Positions 9,462 to 18,246 are shown, counted from the stretch's first letter. The stretch: 64,000 nucleotides of DNA from Fibrisoma limi BUZ 3 (GCF_000296815.2 NZ_CAIT01000007.1:647247-711246); one strand, 5' to 3'. A program made the numbers and translations. Notes: generated by a model not told the origin, from the letters alone.

Positions 9462-11249
9462 ATGGCCCAGCAGGTTACGGTAAATGTCTCAGTCGGGGGT
9501 ACAGCCATCAAGCATTTCACACACCTTCGCATCGATCAGTCGATGTTCACGCACCATACGTTCGAGATCGTCGTACCCATCGAAGACCTGGAAGGTAAGG
9601 GCGCTTTCTTTTTCCAGTCCGCTCACCAACGGCTTTGTGGTAAAGACATTACCATCTCGTTCAAGCCGTTTTTCAAGAACGTACCGCACGATTTTGAGTT
9701 TAAGGGAATCGTGACGGAACTGGTGCTGCACAACGACAGCGAGATGGTGAATTCATACATCATCAAAGGCCACAGCCCGACAATTCTGCTTGAAGACGGC
9801 GTACAGCGCCGGGCTTTTGTCCGGCAGACACTCGGGCAGATTTTTGGGGCCGTTCTGTTCGATTACCCACAAAATCTGCTGCCACGGAGTGTGAGTCCCA
9901 AAAACATGGACACGCTCGACTACAAAGCCCAGTATGATGAAAGTAATTTCGATTTCATGAGTCGGCTGGCCGCAGAATATGGCGAGTGGTTTTATTACAA
10001 CGGTACGCAGTTGGTAATTGGCAAGCCCGACACCAAAACGCAGCCGTTTGTGGTGGATGGCGTTCAGCATTTCGATATGTCGATTGGGCTGAAACCAAAC
10101 CGCTTCAGCATGACGCACTATAATTACGTCAAGCATGAGTCGTACGGCAGTGGCAGTCAGCCGGTTGGTCTTGGACAGTTCGGTTCATTTGCCTACAGCC
10201 AGTCGCAGAGCCTATTTGGCCGGGCATCGCAGTCGTTTCCGCTGAAAGACATTCAGGTGCAGGCCCAACTCGATACGGCCGTAGAAGCCCTTAACGCGAC
10301 AAACGCGGCCGATCTGGTCAGGTTTCAGGGCTCCGGCGAAAACCCGAACCTGAGTGTGGGCGTCATGGTCAACGTAACGGGCCAGAAGCTGAATATTCTG
10401 AAGCAGTTCGAGCAGGTATCGGTTGGTAAATACCGCATTACGCATATCACACATACGGTCGATAACATCGGAAACTACGAAAACTTTTTCGAAGCCATTC
10501 CCGACGCGTCCGACTTCCCGCCCCGCAATCCGCACGCCCGGATGCCGGTGGCTCTACCCGAAATTGCGACCATCATCACCAACGAAGACCCGCTCCAGCT
10601 CGGCCGGGTGCGGGTCCAGTTTCACTGGCCGAATCAACTCCAGGGGAAATCGTCGTGGATACGGGTGGCGTTCCCCTACACCGGCAGCGACCGGGGAATG
10701 CTGTTTATTCCTGAGAAAGACGATCAGGTTTTAATCAGCTACGAGGCCAACCACGTCGATTTTCCGGTAGTAGTGGGTAGTCTGTACCACAAGACCCCAT
10801 CAACGAACTACTGGTTTGACCAGAACTTACAGAAAATCATCCGCACGAAAGGTGGCAACAAGCTGGTCTTCAAGGACAAACCCGGTGAGCAGGAAATCTT
10901 TATAACCAACGCCAATAAGAAGGGCACCAATCTGCACATCTCATTCAAAGGCGACGGCACCATCACGCTGCATACAGAGGGGCTGATTCAGCTTCAGGCC
11001 AAAGACATCAAGATGACCGCTAAGGAAAACATCGAGATGAATGCCAAGAATATGAAGATCACCGTGCAGAAAGACATCAATGTTACCTCAACGAATACCG
11101 ACGTATCATCAACCAGCGAGATTAAACAAAGTGCCCGTACCATTTCGGTGAAGGCGATACAACAAACAACCGTGCAGGCTACTCAGGTGGAGGTTAGTGG
11201 GAATGGTCTAGTGGATATTAAAGCCCCAATGGTCAAAATAAACTCGTAA
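9462..11249 (+). CDS. vgrG: T6SS spike protein TssI (VgrG)
   Basis: VgrG trimers cap the Hcp tube and pierce the target. The 595-residue protein has the gp27-like N-terminal part (about 1-350), with the FDFMSRLAAEYGEWFYYNG motif typical of VgrG. A gp5 OB-fold follows (EDPLQLGRVRVQFHWP, then FPVVVGSLYH), and then a repetitive beta-helical needle with short alternating motifs (IKMTAKENIEMNAKNMKI) ending at residue 595. There is no C-terminal toxin extension, so effectors must ride on PAAR or Hcp. It lies 24 bases after tssD copy 2. Confidence 0.94.
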   Translation: MAQQVTVNVSVGGTAIKHFTHLRIDQSMFTHHTFEIVVPIEDLEGKGAFFFQSAHQRLCGKDITISFKPFFKNVPHDFEFKGIVTELVLHNDSEMVNSYIIKGHSPTILLEDGVQRRAFVRQTLGQIFGAVLFDYPQNLLPRSVSPKNMDTLDYKAQYDESNFDFMSRLAAEYGEWFYYNGTQLVIGKPDTKTQPFVVDGVQHFDMSIGLKPNRFSMTHYNYVKHESYGSGSQPVGLGQFGSFAYSQSQSLFGRASQSFPLKDIQVQAQLDTAVEALNATNAADLVRFQGSGENPNLSVGVMVNVTGQKLNILKQFEQVSVGKYRITHITHTVDNIGNYENFFEAIPDASDFPPRNPHARMPVALPEIATIITNEDPLQLGRVRVQFHWPNQLQGKSSWIRVAFPYTGSDRGMLFIPEKDDQVLISYEANHVDFPVVVGSLYHKTPSTNYWFDQNLQKIIRTKGGNKLVFKDKPGEQEIFITNANKKGTNLHISFKGDGTITLHTEGLIQLQAKDIKMTAKENIEMNAKNMKITVQKDINVTSTNTDVSSTSEIKQSARTISVKAIQQTTVQATQVEVSGNGLVDIKAPMVKINS

Positions 11250-11301
11250 TCTAGTTCAATTTCACTATAACAATCAATTCCACAACCAAACACAATTTAC
11301 T

Positions 11302-11727
11302 ATGCCAGCTTCAGCTATTGCCGCGTACTTCACTGCTACGGGCGTACCCGAAACCGAAGTTCAGAAATGTTTCTACGAACTCCGCCGATCTGTTGACCAG
11401 AAAGGCCGTCCGTCGTCAATTACACAGGGTGGCATTATCACCGTAGAAATCGTATCGAGCGAAACCGATAACGCACTGGCCGAATGGATGGTCAACTCGT
11501 ACAAGGAAGGTGACGGCGATATTAAGTTCCTCGACGATAAGAAGGGAACGCTCAAGACGGTACAGTTCAACAAAGCCCGGTGCATTGGCTACGCTGAGAG
11601 GTTCGACAAAACGCCCGACCCGTCCTACCCCGACCGTCCGTCGATGACGCTGACGCTGACCATCTCAGCGGAAAAGATCATGATCAGCGACGCCGAACAC
11701 AACAACAACTGGGACGACAAGCGATAG
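11302..11727 (+). CDS. tssD: T6SS tube protein TssD (Hcp), copy 3
   Basis: A third Hcp paralogue, 141 residues, 52 bases after vgrG. It shares the VDQKGRPSSITQGG loop, LAEWMVN and a C-terminal HNNNW with copy 1 and is closer to copy 1 than copy 2 is. A hairpin terminator separates it from the convergent tssN gene, so it ends the sheath-tube-spike transcription unit. Confidence 0.88.
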   Translation: MPASAIAAYFTATGVPETEVQKCFYELRRSVDQKGRPSSITQGGIITVEIVSSETDNALAEWMVNSYKEGDGDIKFLDDKKGTLKTVQFNKARCIGYAERFDKTPDPSYPDRPSMTLTLTISAEKIMISDAEHNNNWDDKR

Positions 11728-11735
11728 GAATAGTA

Positions 11736-11768
11736 CGATGGGGGAACTAATCTTTAGCTCCCCCATCG
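11736..11768. terminator. Hairpin terminator between convergent tssD and tssN
   Basis: An inverted repeat (CGATGGGGGAACT ... AGCTCCCCCATCG, one mismatch) with a 7-base loop fills the 45-base gap between two convergent genes. There is no long T-tract on the plus strand. Confidence 0.7.
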
Positions 11769-11772
11769 CTGC

Positions 11773-12666
11773 TTATTTCTTCACCGGCGGCAGTCGACGG
11801 GCGATGATCCGGACGCCGTTGAGCAGGTGATTTTCGCGGCAGGTTCGGTCGGGATCGACGTAGAGGTTTTTCTGGTACCAGGGACGCTGTACGTAGAAGT
11901 GCCACTCGAAGAACTCCTTCGGCGACGACCGAATCTCAATCCGGCGGCTGGGCTCATCTTCGTTGTGTTCGTCGAGTGAGAACTGAAAACCATCGCCAAC
12001 GTTCATGGCATCCGGAATAAACGAGCGGATGTCGTAGGAGTTGCGCTCACCGTAACGGACATCGAGCACGAAGATGACGTTGGTAGTCCGTTTGAACTCA
12101 GCCTCGGTCAGGTAAGGCATCTGAAGCAGCGGGTTGTAGCGCCACTTCTTGAAGATTTTCGGCGGAATTCGATCATATGCTTCATAGGCCCACTGAATGA
12201 AATACGGTAGCGGGAAAATCAGTACTGTACTGACCAGCGGCCGAACATTGGCCCGGAACTCCTGATCGGCCAGCACCTGGAAGAGCCGGGGTGAAAACGA
12301 CATCAGAAAGACAGCCATCCCGGCAATGACGCCCATGAACAGCGTCATAAGCGTACCCTGGAGGTAATTGTCCGGGCGAATCCAGGGCATGAAAGACCGC
12401 AGGCTGGTGACGTGCAGCATACCGAGCAGGAAAACGACGCCAAGAATAATACTGTACGTCCAGAAGCTGACGTCACTTTCGGCGGGCAGCACGGAATGAG
12501 CCAGCAGGTGACCCAGGTAACCGACCAGCGCGAACACCGCGAACGTGACCAGTACGTACAGAATGGTGTTGCGGACACTCTGGTTACGGAGGAGTTTACC
12601 ACGGGCCTCACTAACGGCACTGCTGGTAATGGAACGAGCTTCGGACTCGAAATTAGGTCGGAGCAT
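11773..12666 (-). CDS. tssN: T6SS membrane protein TssN (subtype iii)
   Basis: TssN is a Bacteroidota-specific T6SS component thought to help replace the TssJLM membrane complex. The 297-residue protein has four predicted membrane segments (about 33-55, 68-88, 104-125, 141-160) and a soluble C-terminal domain (from about 175) containing NVIFVLDVRYGERN and EWHFYVQRPWYQ. It is read against the surrounding T6SS genes and is divergent from the PAAR gene; the 86-base gap between them probably holds back-to-back promoters. Confidence 0.85.
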   Translation of the reverse strand: MLRPNFESEARSITSSAVSEARGKLLRNQSVRNTILYVLVTFAVFALVGYLGHLLAHSVLPAESDVSFWTYSIILGVVFLLGMLHVTSLRSFMPWIRPDNYLQGTLMTLFMGVIAGMAVFLMSFSPRLFQVLADQEFRANVRPLVSTVLIFPLPYFIQWAYEAYDRIPPKIFKKWRYNPLLQMPYLTEAEFKRTTNVIFVLDVRYGERNSYDIRSFIPDAMNVGDGFQFSLDEHNEDEPSRRIEIRSSPKEFFEWHFYVQRPWYQKNLYVDPDRTCRENHLLNGVRIIARRLPPVKK

Positions 12667-12752
12667 GGTGTGGAAAAGGTTGCTTGTGTATGCATCAAAA
12701 ATAAGCGAGTTCGCCTACAAGTCAATTAGTTGTCTAAAATAATTCAAGCACG

Positions 12753-13232
12753 ATGGGACAACCCGCAGCCCGCGTTGGCGACATGCACGTTTGCCCAATG
12801 TTCGACGGCCCAAAGCCACACGTTGGCGGGCCGGTTTTGCCGGCCGGAGTACCCACTGTATTAATCGGTGGCATGCCTGCCGCTACGGTTGGAACGCTCT
12901 GCACTTGTGCCAGTGCACCTGATGTAATTGTGCGCGGGTCGGCGACGGTACGCATTGGCGGAAGACCAGCAGCACGGCTGGGTGACAATACAGCGCATGG
13001 CGGAATGATAGTGATGGGATGTCCGACTGTGTTGATTGGCGATTTTGGCATGGCAGCGATTTCGATAGACTTTACCGTGGTTGGAAACGTTGCCGTCTCG
13101 AAGATGTATAGTGCTACGCAAACAGCCGATAGAAAAATCAAACACGCTGAAGCTGATGATAAGTCAGCAGCTCAGATTCAAACCGCTATTTCGGCTGCCC
13201 AGTCGGGAAGTCCATTTATGGAAAAGTGCTAG
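12753..13232 (+). CDS. PAAR domain spike-tip protein
   Basis: PAAR proteins sharpen the VgrG tip and carry effectors. This 159-residue protein is almost entirely PAAR repeat: MGQPAARVGDMHVCP, PTVLIGGMPAATVG, TVRIGGRPAARLGDNTAHGG and PTVLIGD. Candidate zinc ligands are visible: His and Cys in DMHVCP, Cys in CTC, and His in AHGG. A short polar tail (about 120-159) follows. The RHS toxin gene begins 25 bases downstream as a separate polypeptide, so PAAR and RHS, often fused, are split here. Confidence 0.92.
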   Translation: MGQPAARVGDMHVCPMFDGPKPHVGGPVLPAGVPTVLIGGMPAATVGTLCTCASAPDVIVRGSATVRIGGRPAARLGDNTAHGGMIVMGCPTVLIGDFGMAAISIDFTVVGNVAVSKMYSATQTADRKIKHAEADDKSAAQIQTAISAAQSGSPFMEKC

Positions 13233-13256
13233 TTAAAAAGTATTCCTGAACCCACC

Positions 13257-16019
13257 ATGTTTGTCGTTAAACGAGATCAGATCGAGGCTTTCCGACTTCC
13301 CATGCGGGAAGCGGCCCGCGATAAGCTTATCGCTGATCTGGCTGACGACAATGTTCAGGTTTCTCCGGACAAAAAAACGCTCATTCAAACCGACGAAGCA
13401 GGCAACAAAACCACCCTATCCTATTCGGCAGACGTTCTGCCCGCAACCATTACTAAGCCATCGGGCGTACGCTACCAGATGGCATACGACAACGACGGCC
13501 GACTGTCTCAGTTTACGTACCCAAGTGGGGAGCAGTTAGGCTTTACGTTTAATGAAGGTCAATTACAACGGGTAGGTACATCACCCGACAAATCATACCG
13601 ATTCGACTACAATAAGGGGCGGTTGACCCGGGTTATTTACCCCGGCCAGAAAAGCCAGCAGTTTGTTTATACTGATTTTGGCGACCTGTCAGTTCTGGTA
13701 GATCGAACTGGGCAGACGCACCGATTCACCCGAACACCAGATGGCCAGCTACAGGCCATTCACGATCCACTTAACCGCTCTGTTCGGTTCATTTACGACG
13801 AGGAGGGTTTACTCAGCGATTTAGTTTTTCCAGACCAGACCCGTCAATCGTATCAGTACGACCAAGACGCCGACATACTCCACCTTCAACTGCGCGATGG
13901 CAAACAGTTTAGTCAGCATTACAATGGTGAACAGATTACCCAGCTACGTTGGGAGCAAGGACCAACCGTTCGGTTTGACTATAACGAGCAGAATCAGCCA
14001 ACCCTGATTGACTCCGGTACGTACGCCGTCAGGTTTGCGTACGATGAACTGAACCGACTTATTAGTGAAGCAAGCCCTGCCGGCAGCACTGCTTTCGCTT
14101 ATGATAAAGCCTCGCGTCTGACGCAGCTAACGTTGCCGACGGGGCTGGCTGTGGGATATATATATGATTCAAATAGTCGGATTGTCGGGCTACAGGTAGC
14201 TGGCCAAGTAGTCCAGTTTATCTATAACGAGCAGGACCTACTGGCCGAAATTCGGTATCCAAACGGAGTTACGGAGTACCAGCAGCGGAACCACACCGAA
14301 GGCTTACGGCATGTCCGGGTACAAAACGGCCGGGGGCGGCTCCTATGTGAACAATCGTACGCGTACGATAGTTGGGATCGGCTCAGCCGCTATCAGGATG
14401 CAGCAGGCAAACAGAACTTTCAGCTTACGTACGACGACGAATCCCGGCTGACGGGTCTGCTCGATGCACAAACCCGACAGCTCATTGAGCGCTTTTCGTA
14501 CGACGCCAAAGGAAACCTGACCGTATTCAACGGGCATCCTGTTCAGGTTGGGTACATGGACGAGGTTCGGCAAATCGGCCGAATGAACGTCCATTATGAT
14601 GCCCTCGGGAATGTCATACGCGTAAACGGTCCTAAGGGGAAGTTACGTCTTTCATTTGCCCGAAACAGCACACTGGCGAGTGTAGAAACCCAGTCGTCGG
14701 GTACGTGGCGATACGAGTACGATGGCATCGGACGTCGGATTAGCAAGACCAACGGCATTGAACGCTGGCAATTTGCCTGGGCTGGTTCGCAACTGGTAAT
14801 CGAAACCTACGAGAGCCAGCCGGGCGCTGCGCCCCTTGTCCGCGAGTACGTTTACCTGCCCGACAGCCAGGTGCCGGTAGCGTTCCGTGAAAGCAATCAG
14901 CTTTACTGGATGCAGGCAGATGTTCGGGGAGCCATCACATACGTATACGACCAGCAAGGGCAGGTTGTTTGGCACGGCAGCTATTCGGCCTTCGGAGAGC
15001 TCACCATACATCACACCCGGATTCGCCAGCCCTGGCGGCTGATGGGGCAATACGAAGACAGCGAAACGGGCCTGTATTACAACCTCGCCCGATACTACTG
15101 CCCCTGGCTAACAACCTACCTGAGCTTAGACCCGGAATGGCTCAACCCGGAAACATATTACTACAGCTACGCACGCAACGACCCATACAACCGCGCCGAC
15201 CCATTGGGCAATATAGCGCCGTGGTTGATTGCTATAGGAGTTAAGTCGATTGTTAGCGGAATCATTGACGGTGTACAAGTAGCTTCGCAAGGGGGAGGCT
15301 GGCGTGATGTACTTGGAGCAGTAGTAAAAGGTACATTGATTACTGCTGGTAATACGATTGGAACATTACTTGGAGGACGGGTTGGGCCATTAGGCGCGCG
15401 AGTTGGAGGAGCCATAGGGACAGGAATTGGCACTTTTTTGGGTGAGCTTGCCGAACAAGTAATAAAGGGAGAGGAGATTTCAGTAGCTTGTGCGTTGAAA
15501 GAGGCAGGAAGTGCAGCTTTAAGTGGAGCTTTACCAAGTGGTAAAAGGTCAAAAGCAAATGCTAATAATAGCCAGATTAAAAATATTGTTAGTAAAGCAC
15601 CAAAAAGCAGAGGCACAAAGGCACTGTCTGTAAATGAGCTAAGTAAACATAGAAAAAAAAGCAAACGGCTACAGTATGTTGGAAAAACGCCGAGTAAGAA
15701 CAGTGCAACAGGAGAGCAAGTAAAAGAAAGAATGCGTAATGAAAAGCCTCCACGATATAGAGTAGTAAAAGGTAAGGGATATTTTAAATCCCGAAAGGAT
15801 GGTGAATGGTACCCAGAGGAGGTGGCAGATATGGCTCATCATCCTAAAGATGCCGTAGATTATTGGAATCAAAGAGGGAAGTATCATGGACCTAAATCAA
15901 AGCCAGTGAGAGACTGGATGAAAAATTCGAAAAATTATGAGTTAGAGCACAGGAGTTATAACCGAAGTGAAGGCGCAAAATCAGGTAAACGTTACCAGAA
16001 CCCAGTGAATAAAGGTTAA
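13257..16019 (+). CDS. RHS-repeat polymorphic toxin with HNH/Endo VII-like nuclease tip, T6SS effector
   Basis: A 920-residue RHS protein, likely delivered by the PAAR-VgrG spike. Residues about 45-560 are YD repeats (motifs such as YDELNRL, FSYDAKGNL, YEYDGIGRR), which form a shell around the toxin. The RHS core region follows (YDQQGQVVWHGSYSAFGE, then YYNLARYYCPW) and ends at D648-P-L-G651. A Gly-rich hydrophobic pre-toxin segment (about 655-735) precedes a basic C-terminal domain. The last about 90 residues (WYPEEVADMAHHPKDAV, then ELEHRSYNRSEGAKSG) resemble GH-E-type HNH/Endo VII nuclease toxins. DNA from about 15.2 kb onward is clearly AT-richer than the RHS part, a sign of toxin-tip exchange. 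No signal peptide. The toxin class is inferred from a short motif. Confidence 0.9.
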   Translation: MFVVKRDQIEAFRLPMREAARDKLIADLADDNVQVSPDKKTLIQTDEAGNKTTLSYSADVLPATITKPSGVRYQMAYDNDGRLSQFTYPSGEQLGFTFNEGQLQRVGTSPDKSYRFDYNKGRLTRVIYPGQKSQQFVYTDFGDLSVLVDRTGQTHRFTRTPDGQLQAIHDPLNRSVRFIYDEEGLLSDLVFPDQTRQSYQYDQDADILHLQLRDGKQFSQHYNGEQITQLRWEQGPTVRFDYNEQNQPTLIDSGTYAVRFAYDELNRLISEASPAGSTAFAYDKASRLTQLTLPTGLAVGYIYDSNSRIVGLQVAGQVVQFIYNEQDLLAEIRYPNGVTEYQQRNHTEGLRHVRVQNGRGRLLCEQSYAYDSWDRLSRYQDAAGKQNFQLTYDDESRLTGLLDAQTRQLIERFSYDAKGNLTVFNGHPVQVGYMDEVRQIGRMNVHYDALGNVIRVNGPKGKLRLSFARNSTLASVETQSSGTWRYEYDGIGRRISKTNGIERWQFAWAGSQLVIETYESQPGAAPLVREYVYLPDSQVPVAFRESNQLYWMQADVRGAITYVYDQQGQVVWHGSYSAFGELTIHHTRIRQPWRLMGQYEDSETGLYYNLARYYCPWLTTYLSLDPEWLNPETYYYSYARNDPYNRADPLGNIAPWLIAIGVKSIVSGIIDGVQVASQGGGWRDVLGAVVKGTLITAGNTIGTLLGGRVGPLGARVGGAIGTGIGTFLGELAEQVIKGEEISVACALKEAGSAALSGALPSGKRSKANANNSQIKNIVSKAPKSRGTKALSVNELSKHRKKSKRLQYVGKTPSKNSATGEQVKERMRNEKPPRYRVVKGKGYFKSRKDGEWYPEEVADMAHHPKDAVDYWNQRGKYHGPKSKPVRDWMKNSKNYELEHRSYNRSEGAKSGKRYQNPVNKG

Positions 16020-16022
16020 AAT

Positions 16023-16439
16023 ATGGAGTTGAAGGACGAAATTTACGAACAAATTAAGTCGCTCTCAGAGAAGGGCGAAAGCTATTATGAAGATGAAAAG
16101 TATGATGATGCAATAGAAAAATATCTTCAAGCATTATCACTAGTACCAGATCCTAAAGAGGACTGGGAAGCAAGTACTTGGTTATATGCAGCACTTGGTG
16201 ATGCGTTAATGAGTATGAACAAATATTTAGATGCATTATCAGCTTTCAGAAGCGCGGAGAAGTGTCCTGATGGATTGGGTAATCCTTATATTACTCTGAT
16301 GATTGGGGAGTGCTACTTCGAATTGGAGAATATAGAGCTAGCTAGAGAGTACTTGCTTAAAGCTTATGCGCTGGAAGGCGAGGAGATATTCGATGATGAG
16401 GAAGAGAAGTACTTTCAATTGATAATAAATTTAATATAA
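16023..16439 (+). CDS. TPR protein, likely immunity to the RHS toxin
   Basis: This 138-residue acidic protein begins 3 bases after the RHS stop codon, the classic immunity position. It has TPR-like helices (ESYYEDEKYDDAIEKYLQA; YLDALSAFRSAEKC; LAREYLLKAYAL). It has no signal peptide, which fits protection from a cytoplasmic nuclease. The composition is AT-rich, like the toxin tip, suggesting the two moved together. The immunity role is inferred from position and fold. Confidence 0.75.
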   Translation: MELKDEIYEQIKSLSEKGESYYEDEKYDDAIEKYLQALSLVPDPKEDWEASTWLYAALGDALMSMNKYLDALSAFRSAEKCPDGLGNPYITLMIGECYFELENIELAREYLLKAYALEGEEIFDDEEEKYFQLIINLI

Positions 16440-16440
16440 T

Positions 16441-16859
16441 ATGGAACTACCAGAGGATATACAAGATAAGATTGACATTCTTATGGCAGAGTCTGAAAAT
16501 TGCTTTGCTCAAAAAAGATATGATGAATGTGTAAAGTATGACCTACAGAGTTGGGAGTTGATTCCAGATCCTAAAAAAAATACACAGATAGTTATTTAAT
16601 AATTGATAGCCTGATATCATTGTACTTCATAATGAAACAATATAATGAGGCTCGTAGATGGGTGTCATTACTGTATGATCTAGATAGGTTACACTTAGGC
16701 GAGGAAGAGATGTGGTTAGGAAAAATTGCGTATGAAGAAGGGAATTTAAACATTGCTACGAAATGGTTTCAAGTAGCGTTCCAAAAGTCTGAAGGAAGAT
16801 TATTTTTAGGTAGAGATAGTGAAAAATACTATAAATTTTATTTACAAAGTCTAAAATAA
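16441..16859 (+). pseudogene. Second TPR immunity-like gene, frameshifted at A8
   Basis: An ATG at 16441, one base after the previous stop, opens a frame similar to the upstream TPR gene (AESENCFAQKRYDECVKYD, LIPDPK). The frame reaches an eight-A run (16573-16580) and stops at about 16599. A -1 shift or one extra A restores a continuation (DSYLIIDSLISLYFIMKQYN to the stop at 16859), giving about 139 residues. It is probably a duplicated or second-specificity immunity gene. The same run length and shift direction as in the GH19 gene make a shared cause, biological or technical, worth testing. Confidence 0.72.
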
Positions 16860-16933
16860 CTTAAAAGTTAGAGAGTTAGTACAGCCGTTTGAAATTTCAG
16901 GTTTTTCAATTCGATTTTTAAATTCATTTGATT

Positions 16934-17416
16934 ATGTTTCACCTCCTCGACGGCGCTAAAATGGTCTTTGCCCTTGATGAAGCAAAGGAGTTGAACCCTG
17001 TATTTGATTCACTATATCGGGGGCAGAGTCAGGAGTTGTTGGCCCGCATTGCGCCTTACTTGTTCCAGTATGAACTGGGCGATGAATTTGACGAATGGCT
17101 TCGGGAGAATTACGGTCAATCGTGGGGGGTGGGTGTTGCTAGCAACGAGTCTATGGAAGTGCTGCATAAACACTTTCGTAAATTTTTGCTGGTAAAAACA
17201 GAGGAAGGTAAAGAACTCTTTTTCCGGTATTACGACCCCCGCGTGTTGCGTACGTTTTTGCCGACGTGTGATACCACTCAGTTGCAGGAGTTTTTCGGGC
17301 CAGTAACGTATTTTTTCATGGAAGACGCTGACCCAGATTACAGTTTACATTTTTGGTTAGAAAAGGGTTCATTAAGAACAAAACGAATACTGAAAGAAGC
17401 TAAAAACAAGAATTAA
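16934..17416 (+). CDS. DUF4123 effector-loading adaptor (Tap/TEC family)
   Basis: DUF4123 proteins are chaperones that load specific effectors onto VgrG or PAAR. This 160-residue protein matches the family: N-terminal LLDGAK, a central HFRKFLLVKTEEGKELFFR block, then YYDPRVLRTFLP and FFGPVTYFF. I chose the ATG at 16934; a TTG two codons earlier is also possible. It lies between the RHS/immunity genes and the amidase gene, so it could serve either effector. GC content returns to the level of the core T6SS genes here. Confidence 0.85.
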   Translation: MFHLLDGAKMVFALDEAKELNPVFDSLYRGQSQELLARIAPYLFQYELGDEFDEWLRENYGQSWGVGVASNESMEVLHKHFRKFLLVKTEEGKELFFRYYDPRVLRTFLPTCDTTQLQEFFGPVTYFFMEDADPDYSLHFWLEKGSLRTKRILKEAKNKN

Positions 17417-17457
17417 ATAACTCATTATCCTAGTTTTCACAAAACCAATTTCACACC

Positions 17458-17781
17458 ATGGGAGCTTTAGCAGACAAAGCCAATGACCTGATAGGCCGCT
17501 CACGTGCCGAATTCCAATGCAATCAAGTCATCAATCAAATCTTCTTCGACAAGAAGGACGCCGGTAAACTGGCTAAGGATTACCTGAGTTGGGGCGTCGA
17601 AACGTCATTGCCCGCCGAGGGCGTCGTTGTGGTCGGAAAGGACGGGGCGCACGTTGGCGTATTTGTCAACGAGAACGAATTTGTTCATTCCAGCACGCGC
17701 CAATTCCAGGTCATCAAGGTCGGCAAAGACCAGTTGCCGTGGGTTTTTCCGCAGGGCTGGGTATACCGCAAGGAGCGTTGA
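17458..17781 (+). CDS. NlpC/P60-like cysteine amidase, candidate T6SS cell-wall effector
   Basis: A 107-residue protein with a papain-like layout: a probable nucleophile Cys21 in EFQCNQVINQ at the start of a helix, then a beta segment EGVVVV and His65 in GAHVGVFV, with a third polar residue expected in the following strand (FVHSS). NlpC/P60 and Tae-type enzymes cleave peptide bonds in peptidoglycan. It is small, lacks a signal peptide and follows a DUF4123 adaptor by 41 bases, all typical of T6SS amidase effectors. Exact family and cleavage site cannot be told from this sequence. Its stop codon lies in the stem of a terminator. Confidence 0.75.
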   Translation: MGALADKANDLIGRSRAEFQCNQVINQIFFDKKDAGKLAKDYLSWGVETSLPAEGVVVVGKDGAHVGVFVNENEFVHSSTRQFQVIKVGKDQLPWVFPQGWVYRKER

Positions 17782-17803
17782 GTACGTCAACGCTCAGCTT
17801 TTA
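17773..17803 (+). terminator. Rho-independent terminator overlapping the amidase stop codon
   Basis: Perfect 9-bp stem GAGCGTTGA/TCAACGCTC with a 5-base loop, followed by AGCTTTTATT. The TGA stop of the amidase gene is part of the left arm. Confidence 0.8.
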
Positions 17804-17837
17804 TTGACTATCCACAACCGTTAACCACGTAATCGCT

Positions 17838-18134
17838 ATGGCAACTGTCCAGTTCAAGCCTCTGGAAGACCTTAGTATTCATTACAAAGGCAAATACGTT
17901 CGATTCGCCGGTAAGTTTGCATCGAAACGTACCTCCTATTCCAATCAGAATTTTGTGCTTCAGCCGGGTGCGGTCGGGTTCTGCTACGCGGCTAGTCTGG
18001 GCGTGTTACACGTCGGATTTCAATCGGTAAAACCTGGTATTCTTCCGGATAAGAATGCAGTGAACTGGGCCAACTGGCCGTACCACATTGGGGTTAGCCC
18101 GTTTGAAGAAAGCTGTTGGGAAATCGAGTCCTAG
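17838..18134 (+). CDS. Small protein of unknown function after the amidase effector
   Basis: I do not recognise this 98-residue protein. It is beta-rich and aromatic (FVLQPGAVGFCYAASLGVLHVGF; NWANWPYHIGV) with two cysteines near the middle and end, and has no signal peptide. It starts 56 bases after the amidase, beyond a terminator. It could be an immunity protein by position, but immunity to a cell-wall amidase normally has to be periplasmic, so the following lipoprotein gene is an equally good candidate. Confidence 0.6.
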   Translation: MATVQFKPLEDLSIHYKGKYVRFAGKFASKRTSYSNQNFVLQPGAVGFCYAASLGVLHVGFQSVKPGILPDKNAVNWANWPYHIGVSPFEESCWEIES

Positions 18135-18176
18135 GGGCTTTATCCCAATTAATACCCGTTTCGCTTTGACATTAAA

Positions 18177-18246
18177 TATACCCCCAACTCCCTGAAGGGC
18201 TACCGGGTGCCGGATGGTTTAGCCCCTTCAGGAGGTTGGGGGTATA
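18177..18246. repeat. REP-like palindromic element
   Basis: A long, slightly imperfect inverted repeat: left arm TATACCCCCAACTCCCTGAA... (18177-18202) and right arm ...TTCAGGAGGTTGGGGGTATA (18220-18246) around a loop of about 17 bases. It has no T-tract. CCCCAAC/GTTGGGG palindromes of this type are frequent intergenic repeats in Bacteroidota genomes (general knowledge). It may also act as a transcription stop. Confidence 0.7.

Noticed and set aside
6648..13232. Prophage tail or extracellular contractile injection system
   Set aside because: TssF, TssG, TssK, TssN, TssO and ClpV together define a T6SS of subtype iii; no capsid, terminase or tail-fibre genes were seen.
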